DNA of 64,000 bases from Opitutia bacterium (GTDB lineage: Bacteria > Verrucomicrobiota > Verrucomicrobiia > Opitutales > UBA953). Position numbers and translations under genes: made by a program. The notes beneath the pieces were generated by a model. That model saw nothing but the letters and a program-made list of their open reading frames with translations. It had not been told where the DNA came from and ran no database searches. Shown here piece by piece: positions 1 through 9,981 of the stretch. The stretch covers positions 62,001-126,000 of the forward strand of contig BGOM01000021.1 of the NCBI GenBank assembly GCA_003569245.1. The letters are read 5' to 3'. Within the stretch, counting starts at the first letter, position 1, and each line of letters opens with the position of its first letter.

Positions 1-134
1 AACGTCTTGCCCGACCCCGTGACCCCGAGGAGCGTCTGGCGGCCGTGGCCGGCCCGCAGGGAGGCGTCGAGCGCGGCGATCGCGGCCGGCTGGTCGCCCA
101 TCGGGCGGTAGTCCGATTTCAGCCGGAATTCCAT
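1..134 (-). CDS. uvrB: Excinuclease ABC subunit B, N-terminal fragment (runs off the window start)
   Basis: Reverse complement from 134 reads [44 protein letters not shown], matching the UvrB N-terminus (GDQP.AI and [10 protein letters not shown] Walker A). Not in the ORF track because it is truncated. Confidence 0.9.
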   Translation of the reverse strand, partial: MEFRLKSDYRPMGDQPAAIAALDASLRAGHGRQTLLGVTGSGKT

Positions 135-135
135 C

Positions 136-801
136 TCAGCTCAGCCGCCCGCGGGCGAGCCACCCCGGGTCGACTTCGGAGAGATCCGCCACGATGCGGT
201 GGGCGCCGACCGGCGCCAGTTGCGCGCGGGTGTTCGTCGTCGCGAGCGCGATGGTGACGAACCCCCCGGCCAGGCCGGCCTGCAGCCCCGAGAAGGAGTC
301 CTCGAAGACGAAGGAGGTCGCCGGCTCCCCGCCGCCGAGGGCGCAGGCCTTCAGGAAGACTTCCGGGTCGGGCTTGCCCCGCGTGACGTCCTCGCTGGCG
401 ACCGCGCCGGCGAAGAAATGGCCGATGCCGAAGAGTTCGAACGAGAGGGCGAGGTTCTCCTTGTGCGTGGAGGTCCCGATGACGCAGGGGATGCCGAGGT
501 CCCGGAGCGCCCCGCAGAGCTCGCGGACGCCCGGCAGGAGGCGGACGTGCCCGGTGCGGGCGATGTCGCGGTACAGGGCTTCCTTCCGGTTCGACAGGCG
601 CTTCACCTCGGTCGGCTCGCGCGCCCAGCCGAGGATGTCGGGGATGATCAGCTCGTTGCGTTTGCCGAAGCCGCGCTTGAAGTGGTCGGCCGGCAGGGGG
701 AGGCCCTCCTCCTTGGCCAGGGCTTCCCAGGAGCGTTCATGGGCCACGGAGGAGTCGATGACGACCCCGTCCCAATCGAACACGGCGACGGTACGGCCCA
801 T
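136..801 (-). CDS. HAD-superfamily hydrolase, beta-phosphoglucomutase-like phosphatase
   Basis: [38 protein letters not shown] and [11 protein letters not shown] motifs; start taken at the internal Met (801). Confidence 0.85.
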   Translation of the reverse strand: MGRTVAVFDWDGVVIDSSVAHERSWEALAKEEGLPLPADHFKRGFGKRNELIIPDILGWAREPTEVKRLSNRKEALYRDIARTGHVRLLPGVRELCGALRDLGIPCVIGTSTHKENLALSFELFGIGHFFAGAVASEDVTRGKPDPEVFLKACALGGGEPATSFVFEDSFSGLQAGLAGGFVTIALATTNTRAQLAPVGAHRIVADLSEVDPGWLARGRLS

Positions 802-802
802 C

Positions 803-2281
803 TCAGTGCTTGTCCCAGGCAAGGGTGACCTTGACCGGGCGATGCTCCCACACGTTGAGCGGCTCGAACATCTGGCCCGGGGCCAGGATCCCGTTCGGGT
901 CGAGGGCCCGCTTCACCGCCAGCATCGCGCCGATCTCGGCCGGGGTGTGCTGGAGGGAGAGGAAGGGGGACTTCGCGATGCCGATACCGTGCTCCCCGGT
1001 GATGGCGCCGCCCAGCTCGACGACCTTGGTCATCACCTCGTGGATGGCTTTCTCGGCCTTGCGGCAGTGCTCGGGGTTGTCCCGGTCGTACATGATGTGC
1101 ACGTGGAAGTTGCCGTCGGCCGCGTGCCCGAAGGTCGGCGTGGCCAGGCCCACGCGGTCGCGGACCTCGCGGGTGTAGCGGATGAGCGCCACGTAGCTGC
1201 GGAAGGGGACGACGATATCCTCGTTGAGCTTGGCGTTGCCGAGCGCGTACATCGCCTGCGAGCAGGTGCGGCGGATGTCCCAGAGCGCCTCGGCCTCGGC
1301 CTCGACGTCGGTCTCGCGGAAGGCCGCGGCGTGGCGGCCGATCCAGGCGCGCACCTTGACGGCGTCCTCCGCCAGCGCGGCGGGGTGGCCGTCGATCTCG
1401 ACCAGCAGGAGGGCGTGCGTGGCGTCGACGCCCTGCAGCTCGGCCGTGGAGAACACGCGGCTGCCGCGACGCTTCTCGGCGGCCTCGACCGTCTGCGTGT
1501 CGAGGAACTCGAACACGGCGGGGTTGACGCGCAGGCCCATCAGCTCGGCGGCGGCCTCGAGCGCGCCTTCGTCGGTGCGGCAGGCGAGCAGGAAGGTGCG
1601 GCGCGCGGCGGGCTTGTTGACCAGCTTGAGGGTGGCCTGGGTGATGACGCCGAGGGTGCCTTCGGAGCCGATCCAGAGGTCGCGGAGGTTCAGGCCGCTG
1701 ACGAACTTGCGGAGCGGGGCGGCCCAGCGGACCTTCTCGCCGGTGGGCAGGAAGCCCTCGAGGGCGTAGACGTGGTCGCGGACCACGCCGTATTTCGCGG
1801 CGCGCAGGCCGCCGGCGTTCGTCGCGATGTTGCCGCCGATGCTGCAGTACTTCAGCGAGGAGGGGTCGGGCGGGAAGAACAGGCCGTGCGGGGCCGCGAG
1901 CTCGTTGATGCGCGCGGTGATGGCGCCCGGCTGGACCGTCGCCATGGCCGAGACCGGGTCGATCTCGATCCGGTCCCAGTGGTCGAGGTGGAGGACCCAG
2001 CCGCCGCGGATGGGGGAGCTGGCGCCGGTGTTGCCGGTACCGCGGCCGCGGACGGTGACGGGGACCCGGTGCTCATTGGCGAGTTTCAGCACGACGCCGA
2101 TGTCGTCCTCGACGCCGGGGCGGATGACGGCCTCGGGCATGAACGACAGCCGCATGTTGTCGAAGGACGCCGCGAAGCACGTCGCCTCGTCGGTCTTCAC
2201 GCGCTCCGGGCCGAGCCGGGCGAGCAGGGCCTGGGTGGCCGCGGGATGGGTCTGCACGGGAGTGGTCACGCCCCCCATCAA
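803..2281 (-). CDS. FAD-binding oxidoreductase, GlcD/D-lactate dehydrogenase-like
   Basis: FAD_binding_4 signature (VRGRGTGNTGASSP, GGNIATNAGGLRAAKYG, GSEGTLGVIT) and C-terminal GHAADGNFHVHI, GEHGIG. Confidence 0.88.
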   Translation of the reverse strand: MMGGVTTPVQTHPAATQALLARLGPERVKTDEATCFAASFDNMRLSFMPEAVIRPGVEDDIGVVLKLANEHRVPVTVRGRGTGNTGASSPIRGGWVLHLDHWDRIEIDPVSAMATVQPGAITARINELAAPHGLFFPPDPSSLKYCSIGGNIATNAGGLRAAKYGVVRDHVYALEGFLPTGEKVRWAAPLRKFVSGLNLRDLWIGSEGTLGVITQATLKLVNKPAARRTFLLACRTDEGALEAAAELMGLRVNPAVFEFLDTQTVEAAEKRRGSRVFSTAELQGVDATHALLLVEIDGHPAALAEDAVKVRAWIGRHAAAFRETDVEAEAEALWDIRRTCSQAMYALGNAKLNEDIVVPFRSYVALIRYTREVRDRVGLATPTFGHAADGNFHVHIMYDRDNPEHCRKAEKAIHEVMTKVVELGGAITGEHGIGIAKSPFLSLQHTPAEIGAMLAVKRALDPNGILAPGQMFEPLNVWEHRPVKVTLAWDKH

Positions 2282-2287
2282 GCACGC

Positions 2288-4231
2288 TTAGGCCAGTTCG
2301 GCAAGCCACGCCGTGGCTTCGGCGTCGGACGGCATGCGCCAATCGCCGCGGGGCGACAGGGCCACCGAGCCGACCTTGGGGCCGTCGGGCATGACCGAGC
2401 GCTTGAACTGCTGGCTGAAGAAGCGGGTCAGGAAGTTGCGGAGCCAGTGGCGGATCTCCGTCTGGTCGTACTTGCCCGCGAACGCGAGTTCGGCGAGCCA
2501 GAGGACCTTGGCCGGGCGGAAACCGCTGCGCACCACGTGGTAGAGGAAGAAGTCGTGGAGCTCGTAGGGGCCGACGATCATCTCGGTCTGCTGGGCGATC
2601 GAACCGTCCTCGCCCGGGGGCAGCAGTTCGGGGCTGACCGGCGTGGCGACGATGTCCTCGAGCAGCGCGCGTTCGGGGCCGACGTGGCGGACGTGCGCGG
2701 CCCAGGCGACGAGGTGCTTCACGAGCGTCTTGGGCACGCCGATGTTCACGTGGTACATCGACATGTGGTCGGCGTTGAAGGTGCACCAGCCGAGGGCGGC
2801 CTCGGAGAGGTCGCCCGTGCCGACCACGAAGCCGTGGGCCTGGTTGGCCACGTCCATCAGGATCTGCGTGCGCTCGCGGGCCTGGGCGTTCTCGAAGGTC
2901 ACGTCGTGTCGGCCCGGCGGGTGGTGGATATCCCGCAGGTGCTGTTCCACGGCCGGTCCGATCGGGATTTCGCGCGCGGTGATGCCGAGGGTCTCCATCA
3001 GCTTCATCGCGTTGAGCCGCGTGCGCGCGGTCGTGCCGGGGCCCGGCATGGTCACGCCGATGATGCCTTTGCGGTCGAGTCCCAGCCGGCCGAAGGCCTC
3101 CAGGAGCACGAGCAGCGCCAGCGTCGAATCCAGCCCGCCGGACACGCCGATCACGACGTGCTTGGAGCCGGTGTGGCGCAGGCGCCGGGCGAGGCCGGTG
3201 GACTGGATCGCGAAGATCTCGTGGCAGTTCTCGTCGCGGCGCTGGGGGTCCGACGGCACGAAGGGGTGTTGGCTGAACCGGCGACGCAGCTTGGGCGTCA
3301 CGCCGGTCGGATGGCCGAGCTCGAAGCCGATCACCCTGGGGGTGAGCGTAGCGGGGGCCCCGAAGAAGGTGCTGTTGCGGCGGCGTTCGGCGGCGAGCTT
3401 GTCCACGTCGACCTGTGAGACCACCAGGGAGAGGTCGAAGCGGAAGCGCTCCGATTCGCCCAGCACGACGCCGTTCTCGGCGATCAGGCCGTGGCCGCTG
3501 TAGACGATGTCGGTGCTCGATTCGCCGGCCCCGGCGGCGGCGTAGACGTAGGCGGCGAGGCAGCGGGCGGACTGGCCCTTGACGAGCTCGCGGCGGTAGG
3601 CGGCCTTGGTCAGGAGCTCATCGCTGGCGGAGAGGTTGCAGAGCAGGGTGGCGCCGGCGAGGGCGAGCGCGCCGCTCGGGGGCTCCACCGCCCAGAGGTC
3701 CTCGCAGAGCTCGACCCCGACCACGCAGTCGGGCAGGTCGTGGGCGCGGAAGAGCAGGTCGGTCCCGAAGGGGACCTTCTGGCCGAGCAATTCGACCTCC
3801 CGGACCGGGGCGACCCGGGCCGAGGCGAACCAGCGCTGTTCGTAGAATTCGCCGGTGTTCGGCAGGTGAGTCTTGGGGACGATGCCGAGAACCTTGCCGC
3901 GGGAAAGGAAGACCCCGACGTTGAAGAGGCGGCCGGAGACCTCGAGGGGTAGTCCGACCAGGGCCGAGAGCCCGAGGCGGCCGGTGGTCTCGGCGACCTG
4001 GGCCAAGGCCTTGAGCGCGCCCGCCAGCAGGGTGCGTTGGCCGAAGAGATCCCCACAGCTGTACCCGGTCAGGCAAAGCTCGGGCAGAACCACCAGCTCG
4101 ACGCCTTCCTGGGCGGCCTTTTCGAGGGCCTGGCTGACCAGCTGGGCGTTGGCGGCCGGGTCGCCGAGGCGCAGGGCCGGGGAGGCCGCCGCGACGGCCA
4201 CAAAACCGTTCTGGTGGATGCGGTTCGGCAT
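2288..4231 (-). CDS. nadE: Glutamine-dependent NAD+ synthetase
   Basis: N-terminal nitrilase domain ([15 protein letters not shown]) and C-terminal NAD synthase ([43 protein letters not shown]). Confidence 0.93.
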   Translation of the reverse strand: MPNRIHQNGFVAVAAASPALRLGDPAANAQLVSQALEKAAQEGVELVVLPELCLTGYSCGDLFGQRTLLAGALKALAQVAETTGRLGLSALVGLPLEVSGRLFNVGVFLSRGKVLGIVPKTHLPNTGEFYEQRWFASARVAPVREVELLGQKVPFGTDLLFRAHDLPDCVVGVELCEDLWAVEPPSGALALAGATLLCNLSASDELLTKAAYRRELVKGQSARCLAAYVYAAAGAGESSTDIVYSGHGLIAENGVVLGESERFRFDLSLVVSQVDVDKLAAERRRNSTFFGAPATLTPRVIGFELGHPTGVTPKLRRRFSQHPFVPSDPQRRDENCHEIFAIQSTGLARRLRHTGSKHVVIGVSGGLDSTLALLVLLEAFGRLGLDRKGIIGVTMPGPGTTARTRLNAMKLMETLGITAREIPIGPAVEQHLRDIHHPPGRHDVTFENAQARERTQILMDVANQAHGFVVGTGDLSEAALGWCTFNADHMSMYHVNIGVPKTLVKHLVAWAAHVRHVGPERALLEDIVATPVSPELLPPGEDGSIAQQTEMIVGPYELHDFFLYHVVRSGFRPAKVLWLAELAFAGKYDQTEIRHWLRNFLTRFFSQQFKRSVMPDGPKVGSVALSPRGDWRMPSDAEATAWLAELA

Positions 4232-4270
4232 TTAAAGGCTCGGTAGCAATCATGTTCACCGTTGACCCGA

Positions 4271-4316
4271 GGGGTGGCAACCCGAAAGGTCTCCCACCCC
4301 CCGGACGGGGGGTCTT
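4271..4316 (+). promoter_or_regulatory. Candidate structured leader: overlapping hairpins immediately 5' of the thrB ATG
   Basis: GGGGTGG (4271-4277) is complementary to CCACCCC (4294-4300). ACCCCCC (4296-4302) is complementary to GGGGGGT (4307-4313) across a GGAC loop. The helices share 4296-4300, so they are mutually exclusive; ATG is at 4317. Confidence 0.4.
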
Positions 4317-5270
4317 ATGTCCACCCAGCCGCTGAAGGAAGTCAGGGTTTTCTCACCCGCCACCGTCGCCAACGTCGCCTGTGGTTTCGATGTGCTCGGG
4401 TTCTGCATCGACGCCCCGGGTGATGAGATCGTGGCCCGTTTCTCGAGCCAGCCCGGCCTGCGGATCACCAAGATCACCGGCGACGGCGGCCGTCTGCCGC
4501 TCGACGCCAAGCTGAACACCGCCGGGGTCTCCGCCCAGGCCCTGCTGCGCCACCTCGGCAAGGCCGACCTCGGCATCGAGATGGAGATCCACAAGAAGAT
4601 GCCGTTCGGCAGCGGTCTCGGCTCCAGCGCCGCCAGCGCGGTCGGCGGGGCTTTCGTCGTGAACGAGCTCCTGGGTGCTCCGTTGACCCGTCGCCAGCTC
4701 CTGCCCTTCGTCGTCGCCGGCGAGGCCGCCGCCGATGGCGCCTGGCATGCGGATAACGTCGCGCCCTGCCTCCTGGGCGGCATCACGCTGATCCGCTCCA
4801 ACGCCGAGCTCGACGTCATGAACGTGCCGATCCCGGAGAACCTCTGGGCCGCCGTCGTCCACCCGGACATCGTCGTCCTCACCAAGGTCGCCCGCGAGAT
4901 CATGCCGCGCCACATCCAGCTCGAGACCTCGACCCAGCAGAGCGGCAACCTCGGCGGTCTCCTCTGCGGCTTCTTCCAGTCCGACTACGCCCTCATCGGC
5001 CGCTCGCTGCACGACCTCATCGCGGAGCCGCACCGCCAGCGGCTGATCCCCGAGTTCTACCGCGCCAAGCGGGCCGCGCTCGCCGCGGGCGCCCTCGGTT
5101 TCTCCATCTCCGGGGCCGGTCCCAGCGTCTTCGCGCTCTGCGAGGGCGAGGCGGTCGCGCGCCGCGCCGCCGCCGCCGTGGCCGAGGTCTTCGCCTCCGT
5201 GCCGATCCTGGCGACGCCGTACGTCTCCCGCATCAACCCGAAGGGCGTCCATGTCATCGCGCGCGCCTAA
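4317..5270 (+). CDS. thrB: Homoserine kinase
   Basis: GHMP kinase motifs: PATVANVACGFDVLG, KKMPFGSGLGSSAASAVGGAF, ISGAGPSVFAL. Confidence 0.95.
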   Translation: MSTQPLKEVRVFSPATVANVACGFDVLGFCIDAPGDEIVARFSSQPGLRITKITGDGGRLPLDAKLNTAGVSAQALLRHLGKADLGIEMEIHKKMPFGSGLGSSAASAVGGAFVVNELLGAPLTRRQLLPFVVAGEAAADGAWHADNVAPCLLGGITLIRSNAELDVMNVPIPENLWAAVVHPDIVVLTKVAREIMPRHIQLETSTQQSGNLGGLLCGFFQSDYALIGRSLHDLIAEPHRQRLIPEFYRAKRAALAAGALGFSISGAGPSVFALCEGEAVARRAAAAVAEVFASVPILATPYVSRINPKGVHVIARA

Positions 5271-6567
5271 GCTCGAGTTCGTCGCCACCGCCGACGCCTC
5301 CTGCCGGGGCGGCCTGCGCGAGGTGCTCCTGTCGCCGATGCCGGCCAAGGGCGGGCTCTGGGTCCCGACCACGATCCCGCAGCTATCGGATGACTTCCTT
5401 GCGGCGCACCGCGAGACCGATTACGCGACCTTGGCCGAGGCCGTGATGGCCCCGTATTTCGCCGACGAACTCGGCGCCGACGTCCTGCGCACGGTGTGCC
5501 GCGAGGCGTTCGATTTCCCGGTGCCGCTGACCTACGCGGGCGATCCCGCCGGCCGGATCGGCGTGCTGGAGTTGTTCCATGGGCCCTCCGCGGCCTTCAA
5601 GGACTTCGCCGTGCGCACCCTGGTGCGCGTCACCGCCCGCGTGCTGGCCGACGACTTCCCGCAGCTGACCGTGCTCGCCGCGACCTCGGGCGACACCGGC
5701 GCCGCGGTGACCGAGGCCTGCGCCGGCGTCCCGGGCGTCCGCGCCGTGGTGCTCTACCCGCGGGTGGGCGTCAGCGCCGTCCAGGAATCCCAGATCGCCC
5801 GCGCCCGCCCCGGCGTGGTGGCCCTTTCGGTCGACGGTACGTTCGACGATTGCCAGGCGCTCGTGAAGCGCGCCCTGGCCGACGCCGCCCTGCAGGCGCG
5901 CCGTCCGCTGCTGACGGCGAACTCGATCAATCCGGTGCGGCTGATCGCGCAGGTGCCCTTCGCCTACCATGTCCGCCGGCTCGTGGCCGCGGGCGCCAAG
6001 CTCGGCATCGTCGTCCCCTCGGGTAACCTCGGGAACGTCGGCGCCGTCCAGCTGGCCCGCCGCATGGGTCTGCCGGTCGAGGCGCTGGTCGCCGCGACCA
6101 ACGTCAACTCGCCCCTGCCCGAACTCTTCGCCACGGGCGCCTACCGTCCGCGCCGCGCCCAGCCCACCGCCTCCAACGCGATGGACATCGGCGCGCCGAA
6201 CAACCTCGACCGCCTGCTGGCCTGGCGCGCGGGCGGCCCAGCCGTCGAGGCCGTCACGGTCGACGACGCCACGACGCTCGATACCATGCGCCGCGTCCGC
6301 GCCGCCACCGGCTACGTCCTGTGTCCGCACAGCGCGGTCGGCTGGAAGGCCGCCGAGGACCTGCGCGCCCGCCGCCCGGACCTCGATCAGGTCGTCGTCT
6401 TCGGCACGGCCCATCCGGCCAAGTTCCCGGATGTCCTGGAGCAGGCCTTCGGCGACGCCCACGCGGCGACCTTCCCGTTCGCCCTGCCGCCGCCCGCGCC
6501 CCTCCGGATCGCGAACGATTTCGAGGCCGTGCGCGCGGTGCTGACGTCCGAGGCGGGCTTCCGCTGA
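5251..6567 (+). CDS. thrC: Threonine synthase
   Basis: PLP site HGPSAAFKDFAVRTL, AATSGDTGAAV, VPSGNLGNVGA; overlaps the 3' end of thrB by 20 bp. Confidence 0.94.
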   Translation: MSSRAPKLEFVATADASCRGGLREVLLSPMPAKGGLWVPTTIPQLSDDFLAAHRETDYATLAEAVMAPYFADELGADVLRTVCREAFDFPVPLTYAGDPAGRIGVLELFHGPSAAFKDFAVRTLVRVTARVLADDFPQLTVLAATSGDTGAAVTEACAGVPGVRAVVLYPRVGVSAVQESQIARARPGVVALSVDGTFDDCQALVKRALADAALQARRPLLTANSINPVRLIAQVPFAYHVRRLVAAGAKLGIVVPSGNLGNVGAVQLARRMGLPVEALVAATNVNSPLPELFATGAYRPRRAQPTASNAMDIGAPNNLDRLLAWRAGGPAVEAVTVDDATTLDTMRRVRAATGYVLCPHSAVGWKAAEDLRARRPDLDQVVVFGTAHPAKFPDVLEQAFGDAHAATFPFALPPPAPLRIANDFEAVRAVLTSEAGFR

Positions 6568-6573
6568 GCCGGC

Positions 6574-6687
6574 TTACTTCTTCTCCGTCGCGGCCGGGGC
6601 CGGCTTGGCGTCGCGCGGCTGTTCGACGACGATGATGCAGCCGGAGAGCAGCAGGCACGCGAGGGTCAGGAGCAGGACGGTCTTCAT
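6574..6687 (-). CDS. Very small putative lipoprotein (37 aa)
   Basis: MKTVLLLTLACLLLSGCIIVVEQPRDAKPAPAATEKK with a lipobox (LLSGC); internal start at 6687. Confidence 0.55.
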   Translation of the reverse strand: MKTVLLLTLACLLLSGCIIVVEQPRDAKPAPAATEKK

Positions 6688-6740
6688 GCTGTCACCTTGG
6701 CGAGGGTCGGCCCGTTTGGCAAATCCGCAGACGTTCCTGG

Positions 6741-7100
6741 TCAGGGGTCTAGGACTTCGAGGCACACGGGTATCTTCCCGGGTCCGCCACTGGCCACGAT
6801 GGCGTCGAGCGCCTCGTTGACGCGCTCGACGCCCGCCGCCTTTTCGGCCCTCAGCAGGATCTCGAACTTGCGTCCCTTTTGGAGGGAGTCCCGGTGGAGC
6901 CGGGTGACTTCAGTCGCGAAGGCGCGCAACGCCCGGTCCCCGGGCTCGGCGACGAGGAGCCCGTCCAGGTAGATCCGGCCGTACTCCGTCACATAGGCGA
7001 CCGTTTCGCCCGGGCGGAGGAGCTTGTCGCGCGGAGGCGTGTTCTGGCAGCCGGCGAGCAGGAGCAGGGTCGCCAGGGCGAGTGACGCGGCGAGTCTCAT
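6741..7100 (-). CDS. Hypothetical lipoprotein
   Basis: MRLAASLALATLLLLAGCQNTP signal peptide and lipobox (LLAGC); ORF trimmed to Met at 7100. Confidence 0.65.
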   Translation of the reverse strand: MRLAASLALATLLLLAGCQNTPPRDKLLRPGETVAYVTEYGRIYLDGLLVAEPGDRALRAFATEVTRLHRDSLQKGRKFEILLRAEKAAGVERVNEALDAIVASGGPGKIPVCLEVLDP

Positions 7101-7135
7101 GGTTCCGGCCGATGGTGCCGGCGAGTAGGGACTAG

Positions 7136-7166
7136 GCAAAAAGAAAGGCCGCCTGACGGCGGCCTC
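7136..7166 (-). terminator. Rho-independent terminator of the exbD-side operon
   Basis: AGGCCGCC (7146-7153), TGAC loop, GGCGGCCT (7158-7165); U-rich tract on the minus strand. Confidence 0.7.
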
Positions 7167-7186
7167 GGGCAGGGCGGTAGGGCCGC

Positions 7187-7630
7187 TTATTCCGGCTCCG
7201 CGACCGCGAAGGTCACGTTGTTGATGTCCGCGCGGGCGAGGACATCGAGGACGTTGATCACGCGCTCGTAGCGGGCGGCCTCCTCGGCCTGCACGGTGAT
7301 GAGCAGCTTGGTCTTCGACTGCACGGCGGCCTGCTTGAGCTTGGTCATCTCGTTGAAGAGGCCGTCGAGGGTCTTGTCCTGGGGGGTGCCGACCGGGTCC
7401 TCGTTGATGGTCACCTGGCCGTTCTCGGCGACGCCGATCGTGATCTCGTCGGGGATCTCGGTCTCCTTCGCGGTCTCGGCGTTGCCGGGCAGGGTGGTCT
7501 TGAGCTCGTGCTCGACCTTCACGGCGCCGGCCATGACCATGAAGAAGAGCATGATCACGAAGACGACGTCGATCATCGGGGCGATCTGGAAACCGGCGTC
7601 GGCCGGCGCTTCCTGGGGGGCGCGTTTCAT
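7187..7630 (-). CDS. ExbD/TolR biopolymer transporter
   Basis: FQIAPMIDVVFVIMLFFMVMAGAVK, the ExbD N-terminal TM/Asp motif. Confidence 0.88.
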   Translation of the reverse strand: MKRAPQEAPADAGFQIAPMIDVVFVIMLFFMVMAGAVKVEHELKTTLPGNAETAKETEIPDEITIGVAENGQVTINEDPVGTPQDKTLDGLFNEMTKLKQAAVQSKTKLLITVQAEEAARYERVINVLDVLARADINNVTFAVAEPE

Positions 7631-7633
7631 GGC

Positions 7634-8074
7634 TTATTCCTCGCGGTTGAGGCCCGAGAAGGCGATGTTATCGATGCCGGCCTCGCCACCCCACTCGAGG
7701 GCCTTGGAGATGTACTTGGCGTGGCAATCCTTGTCGGCGCGGATGAGCAGGCGGTACTTCTCGTTGGTGCCCTTGCGGGCGGCGAGTTCCTTGGCGATGC
7801 CGTCCTTGTCGTTCGGGTCGAGTTCGCGGTCGTCCAGCTTGTACTTGGCCTGGCCGGTCGTCTTGTCCCAGGAGATGTTGATGAGGCCGGCGGCGGCCTT
7901 GTCGTCGCGCTTCACGCCATGGGCGGCCACGGGCAGGGCGATGTTCTTGTCGACCTTGAGCACCTGGGAGGAGGTGATCGACATGAAGAAGATCAGCAGC
8001 ACCAGGAGCACGTCGATCATCGGCGCGACCTGGAATTCCGGTTCGCCGTCTCCGCCTCCGCCTCCGCCTGCCAT
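7634..8074 (-). CDS. ExbD/TolR biopolymer transporter, second copy
   Basis: FQVAPMIDVLLVLLIFFMSITSSQVLK. Confidence 0.88.
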   Translation of the reverse strand: MAGGGGGGDGEPEFQVAPMIDVLLVLLIFFMSITSSQVLKVDKNIALPVAAHGVKRDDKAAAGLINISWDKTTGQAKYKLDDRELDPNDKDGIAKELAARKGTNEKYRLLIRADKDCHAKYISKALEWGGEAGIDNIAFSGLNREE

Positions 8075-8103
8075 GGTTGTGCTGGGGTGGGGTTAGGGGT
8101 GGA

Positions 8104-8901
8104 TCAGGCCTTCACCTCGGAGGCGGCCGGCTCGGTGTTCCACACGGGCTTGGCCGCGTAGAGCTCGTCGCCGCCGACGTTCTTGCCTTCGATCTCCGCG
8201 TAGGGGAAGCCGCGGAAGAGGCCGCCGACGATCTCGGTGACGTCATGGATGCCCTTCTGGATGCGGTTGCGGAGGAGGTAGTAGGAGATGAAGGCCGGGA
8301 TCGCGATGAAGAGGCCGGAGGCGGTCGCCACGAGCACCTCGCCGATCGCCTCGGCGAGCTTGGAGGGGTCGCCCACGCCGGAGGAGCCGAGCTTTTCGAA
8401 CGCCTTCATCATGCCCGTGACGGTGCCGGTGAGGCCGATCATCGGCGTGCACACCCCGATCACGGAGAGGTAGGAGGCGCGGCCCATGAGGTCGGCCTGG
8501 ATGCGGGAGATCTCGGAGATGATGGCCTCCTCGGTCATGGTCTTGCCGTCGGGGCTGAGCGCCACGCCCGCGCGGACGACGTCGCAGAGGGGCGAGCCGG
8601 CGTTCTTGGCGAACTCATGGGCGGCGACGTAGTCACCGGCGCGGAAGAGGTCGCGGAGCTGCACGACGTGGGCGGTCGGGTAGAGCTTCTTGGCACCGGT
8701 GCGGAGGAAGCCGTCGACGATGAACCAGATCATCGCCACGGAGCAGATGGTGATCGGATACATGACCCAGCCACCTTCGTGGAAGAGGTCCATCATGGTC
8801 TTTTCCTTGACGCCGGGGGCGGCTTCCTGGGCGACGGCGGCCAAGGTGGACAGCCCGAGGAACAGGGTGGCCAGGAGGGAGGTGCGGGAATTCATCTTCA
8901 T
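8104..8901 (-). CDS. MotA/TolQ/ExbB proton channel family protein
   Basis: Signal peptide, WVMYPITICSVAMIWFIVDGF, and the TolQ/ExbB core APMIGLTGTVTGMMKAFEKLG-like (CTPMIGLTGTVTGMMKAF), VLVATASGLFIAIPAFISYYLLRNRI. Confidence 0.9.
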   Translation of the reverse strand: MKMNSRTSLLATLFLGLSTLAAVAQEAAPGVKEKTMMDLFHEGGWVMYPITICSVAMIWFIVDGFLRTGAKKLYPTAHVVQLRDLFRAGDYVAAHEFAKNAGSPLCDVVRAGVALSPDGKTMTEEAIISEISRIQADLMGRASYLSVIGVCTPMIGLTGTVTGMMKAFEKLGSSGVGDPSKLAEAIGEVLVATASGLFIAIPAFISYYLLRNRIQKGIHDVTEIVGGLFRGFPYAEIEGKNVGGDELYAAKPVWNTEPAASEVKA

Positions 8902-8955
8902 GGGGATGATAGGGTAGGTTGGTTGTTAGTTAGGAAAGCGGGGCGGGGCAAGGAC

Positions 8956-9978
8956 TCACTTGTTGCCTTCGTCGGAAGGCGTGTTGTTGGCGGCGGGCTT
9001 GGCGGTCCCTTCGGGGATGACGGCCGCATCCTGGATCTTGCGCTGGGCCTCCTCGGCCTGCAGGCGGTCCTCCTTGGGGAGCAGCTTCTTGGCTTCCTCG
9101 GCCTCCTTGGAGGTCGGGTAGGTGGCGACGATGTCGCGCAGGTAGCGGTTGGAGACCTCCTCGAGCTTCTGCTCGCGGGTCGCCGGGGTGTCCATGCCGC
9201 GGAAGGAGCGGGCGGCGCCAAGGAGGGCCTTCGGCACATGTTCCTGCTGGGAGCCGAAGAAGACGGGGACGCGGAGGTAGGTGTTCATCGCGGCCTCGTA
9301 TTTCTTGGTGGCGAGCAGGGAGGAGCCCTTGACCAGGTGCAGGCGGGCCTGGAGGTCCGGGTCATCCAGCTGCGGCATCAGGCTGGTCGATTCGGTGATC
9401 ACGGCCTCGTGCTCGCCGCGGCGGGCGCGCTGCATCAGGCGGGCCAGCTTGATCTTGGTGGCCAGTTCGGCGATGGAGCCGTCGTCGGCGCGCTCCAGGG
9501 TGTCCAGGAAGGAGGAGAGGGCGGCGTCGTTCTCGAGGCGGTCAAGGGCATCCAGCTTCACGATGGAGGCCTTGAGCCACCAGCTCCCCTTCACCTTCTT
9601 GATCGGGTCGAAGAACTTGATGACGGGCTCGATGTTGTCGAGGGCCTTGCCCGGCTCGCCGCGCGCGACGTTGTTCTGGGCCTCGGTCAGGCGCTCCGGG
9701 AGGGGCCAGATGATGGTTTCGACCTCGGCGAGCTTGCGGGTCATGATCATCTCGGTGCCGTCCTGGATGGTCGTGCGTTCGACGGTGCCCTTGAGGCTGC
9801 TGATCGTGCCCTTTTTCTTGTCGATGATGGGCTTCGGGGGGATGACGGTGTTGTCGACCTTGAAGGGATCGTTGACCTCCCAGCGTTCGCCGCCCTTGAA
9901 GATCAGGGTCTGGCCGAAGGCGGGCAGGGCGGCGCCGAGCGCGGCGGCGGCGAGGAGGAGGCGGGGGAACGGGCGCAT
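8956..9978 (-). CDS. Secreted protein of unknown function with TPR-like helical region
   Basis: Signal peptide MRPFPRLLLAAAALGAALPAFGQ, then alpha-helical repeats; sits between the TPR protein and ExbB. Confidence 0.7.
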   Translation of the reverse strand: MRPFPRLLLAAAALGAALPAFGQTLIFKGGERWEVNDPFKVDNTVIPPKPIIDKKKGTISSLKGTVERTTIQDGTEMIMTRKLAEVETIIWPLPERLTEAQNNVARGEPGKALDNIEPVIKFFDPIKKVKGSWWLKASIVKLDALDRLENDAALSSFLDTLERADDGSIAELATKIKLARLMQRARRGEHEAVITESTSLMPQLDDPDLQARLHLVKGSSLLATKKYEAAMNTYLRVPVFFGSQQEHVPKALLGAARSFRGMDTPATREQKLEEVSNRYLRDIVATYPTSKEAEEAKKLLPKEDRLQAEEAQRKIQDAAVIPEGTAKPAANNTPSDEGNK

Positions 9979-9981
9979 GGC

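Noticed and set aside
194-3418. 1074-aa + strand ORF
   Set aside because: Antisense shadow of the HAD, GlcD-like and nadE genes; low-complexity G/R/A/E/V-rich translation without motifs, typical of high-GC genes.
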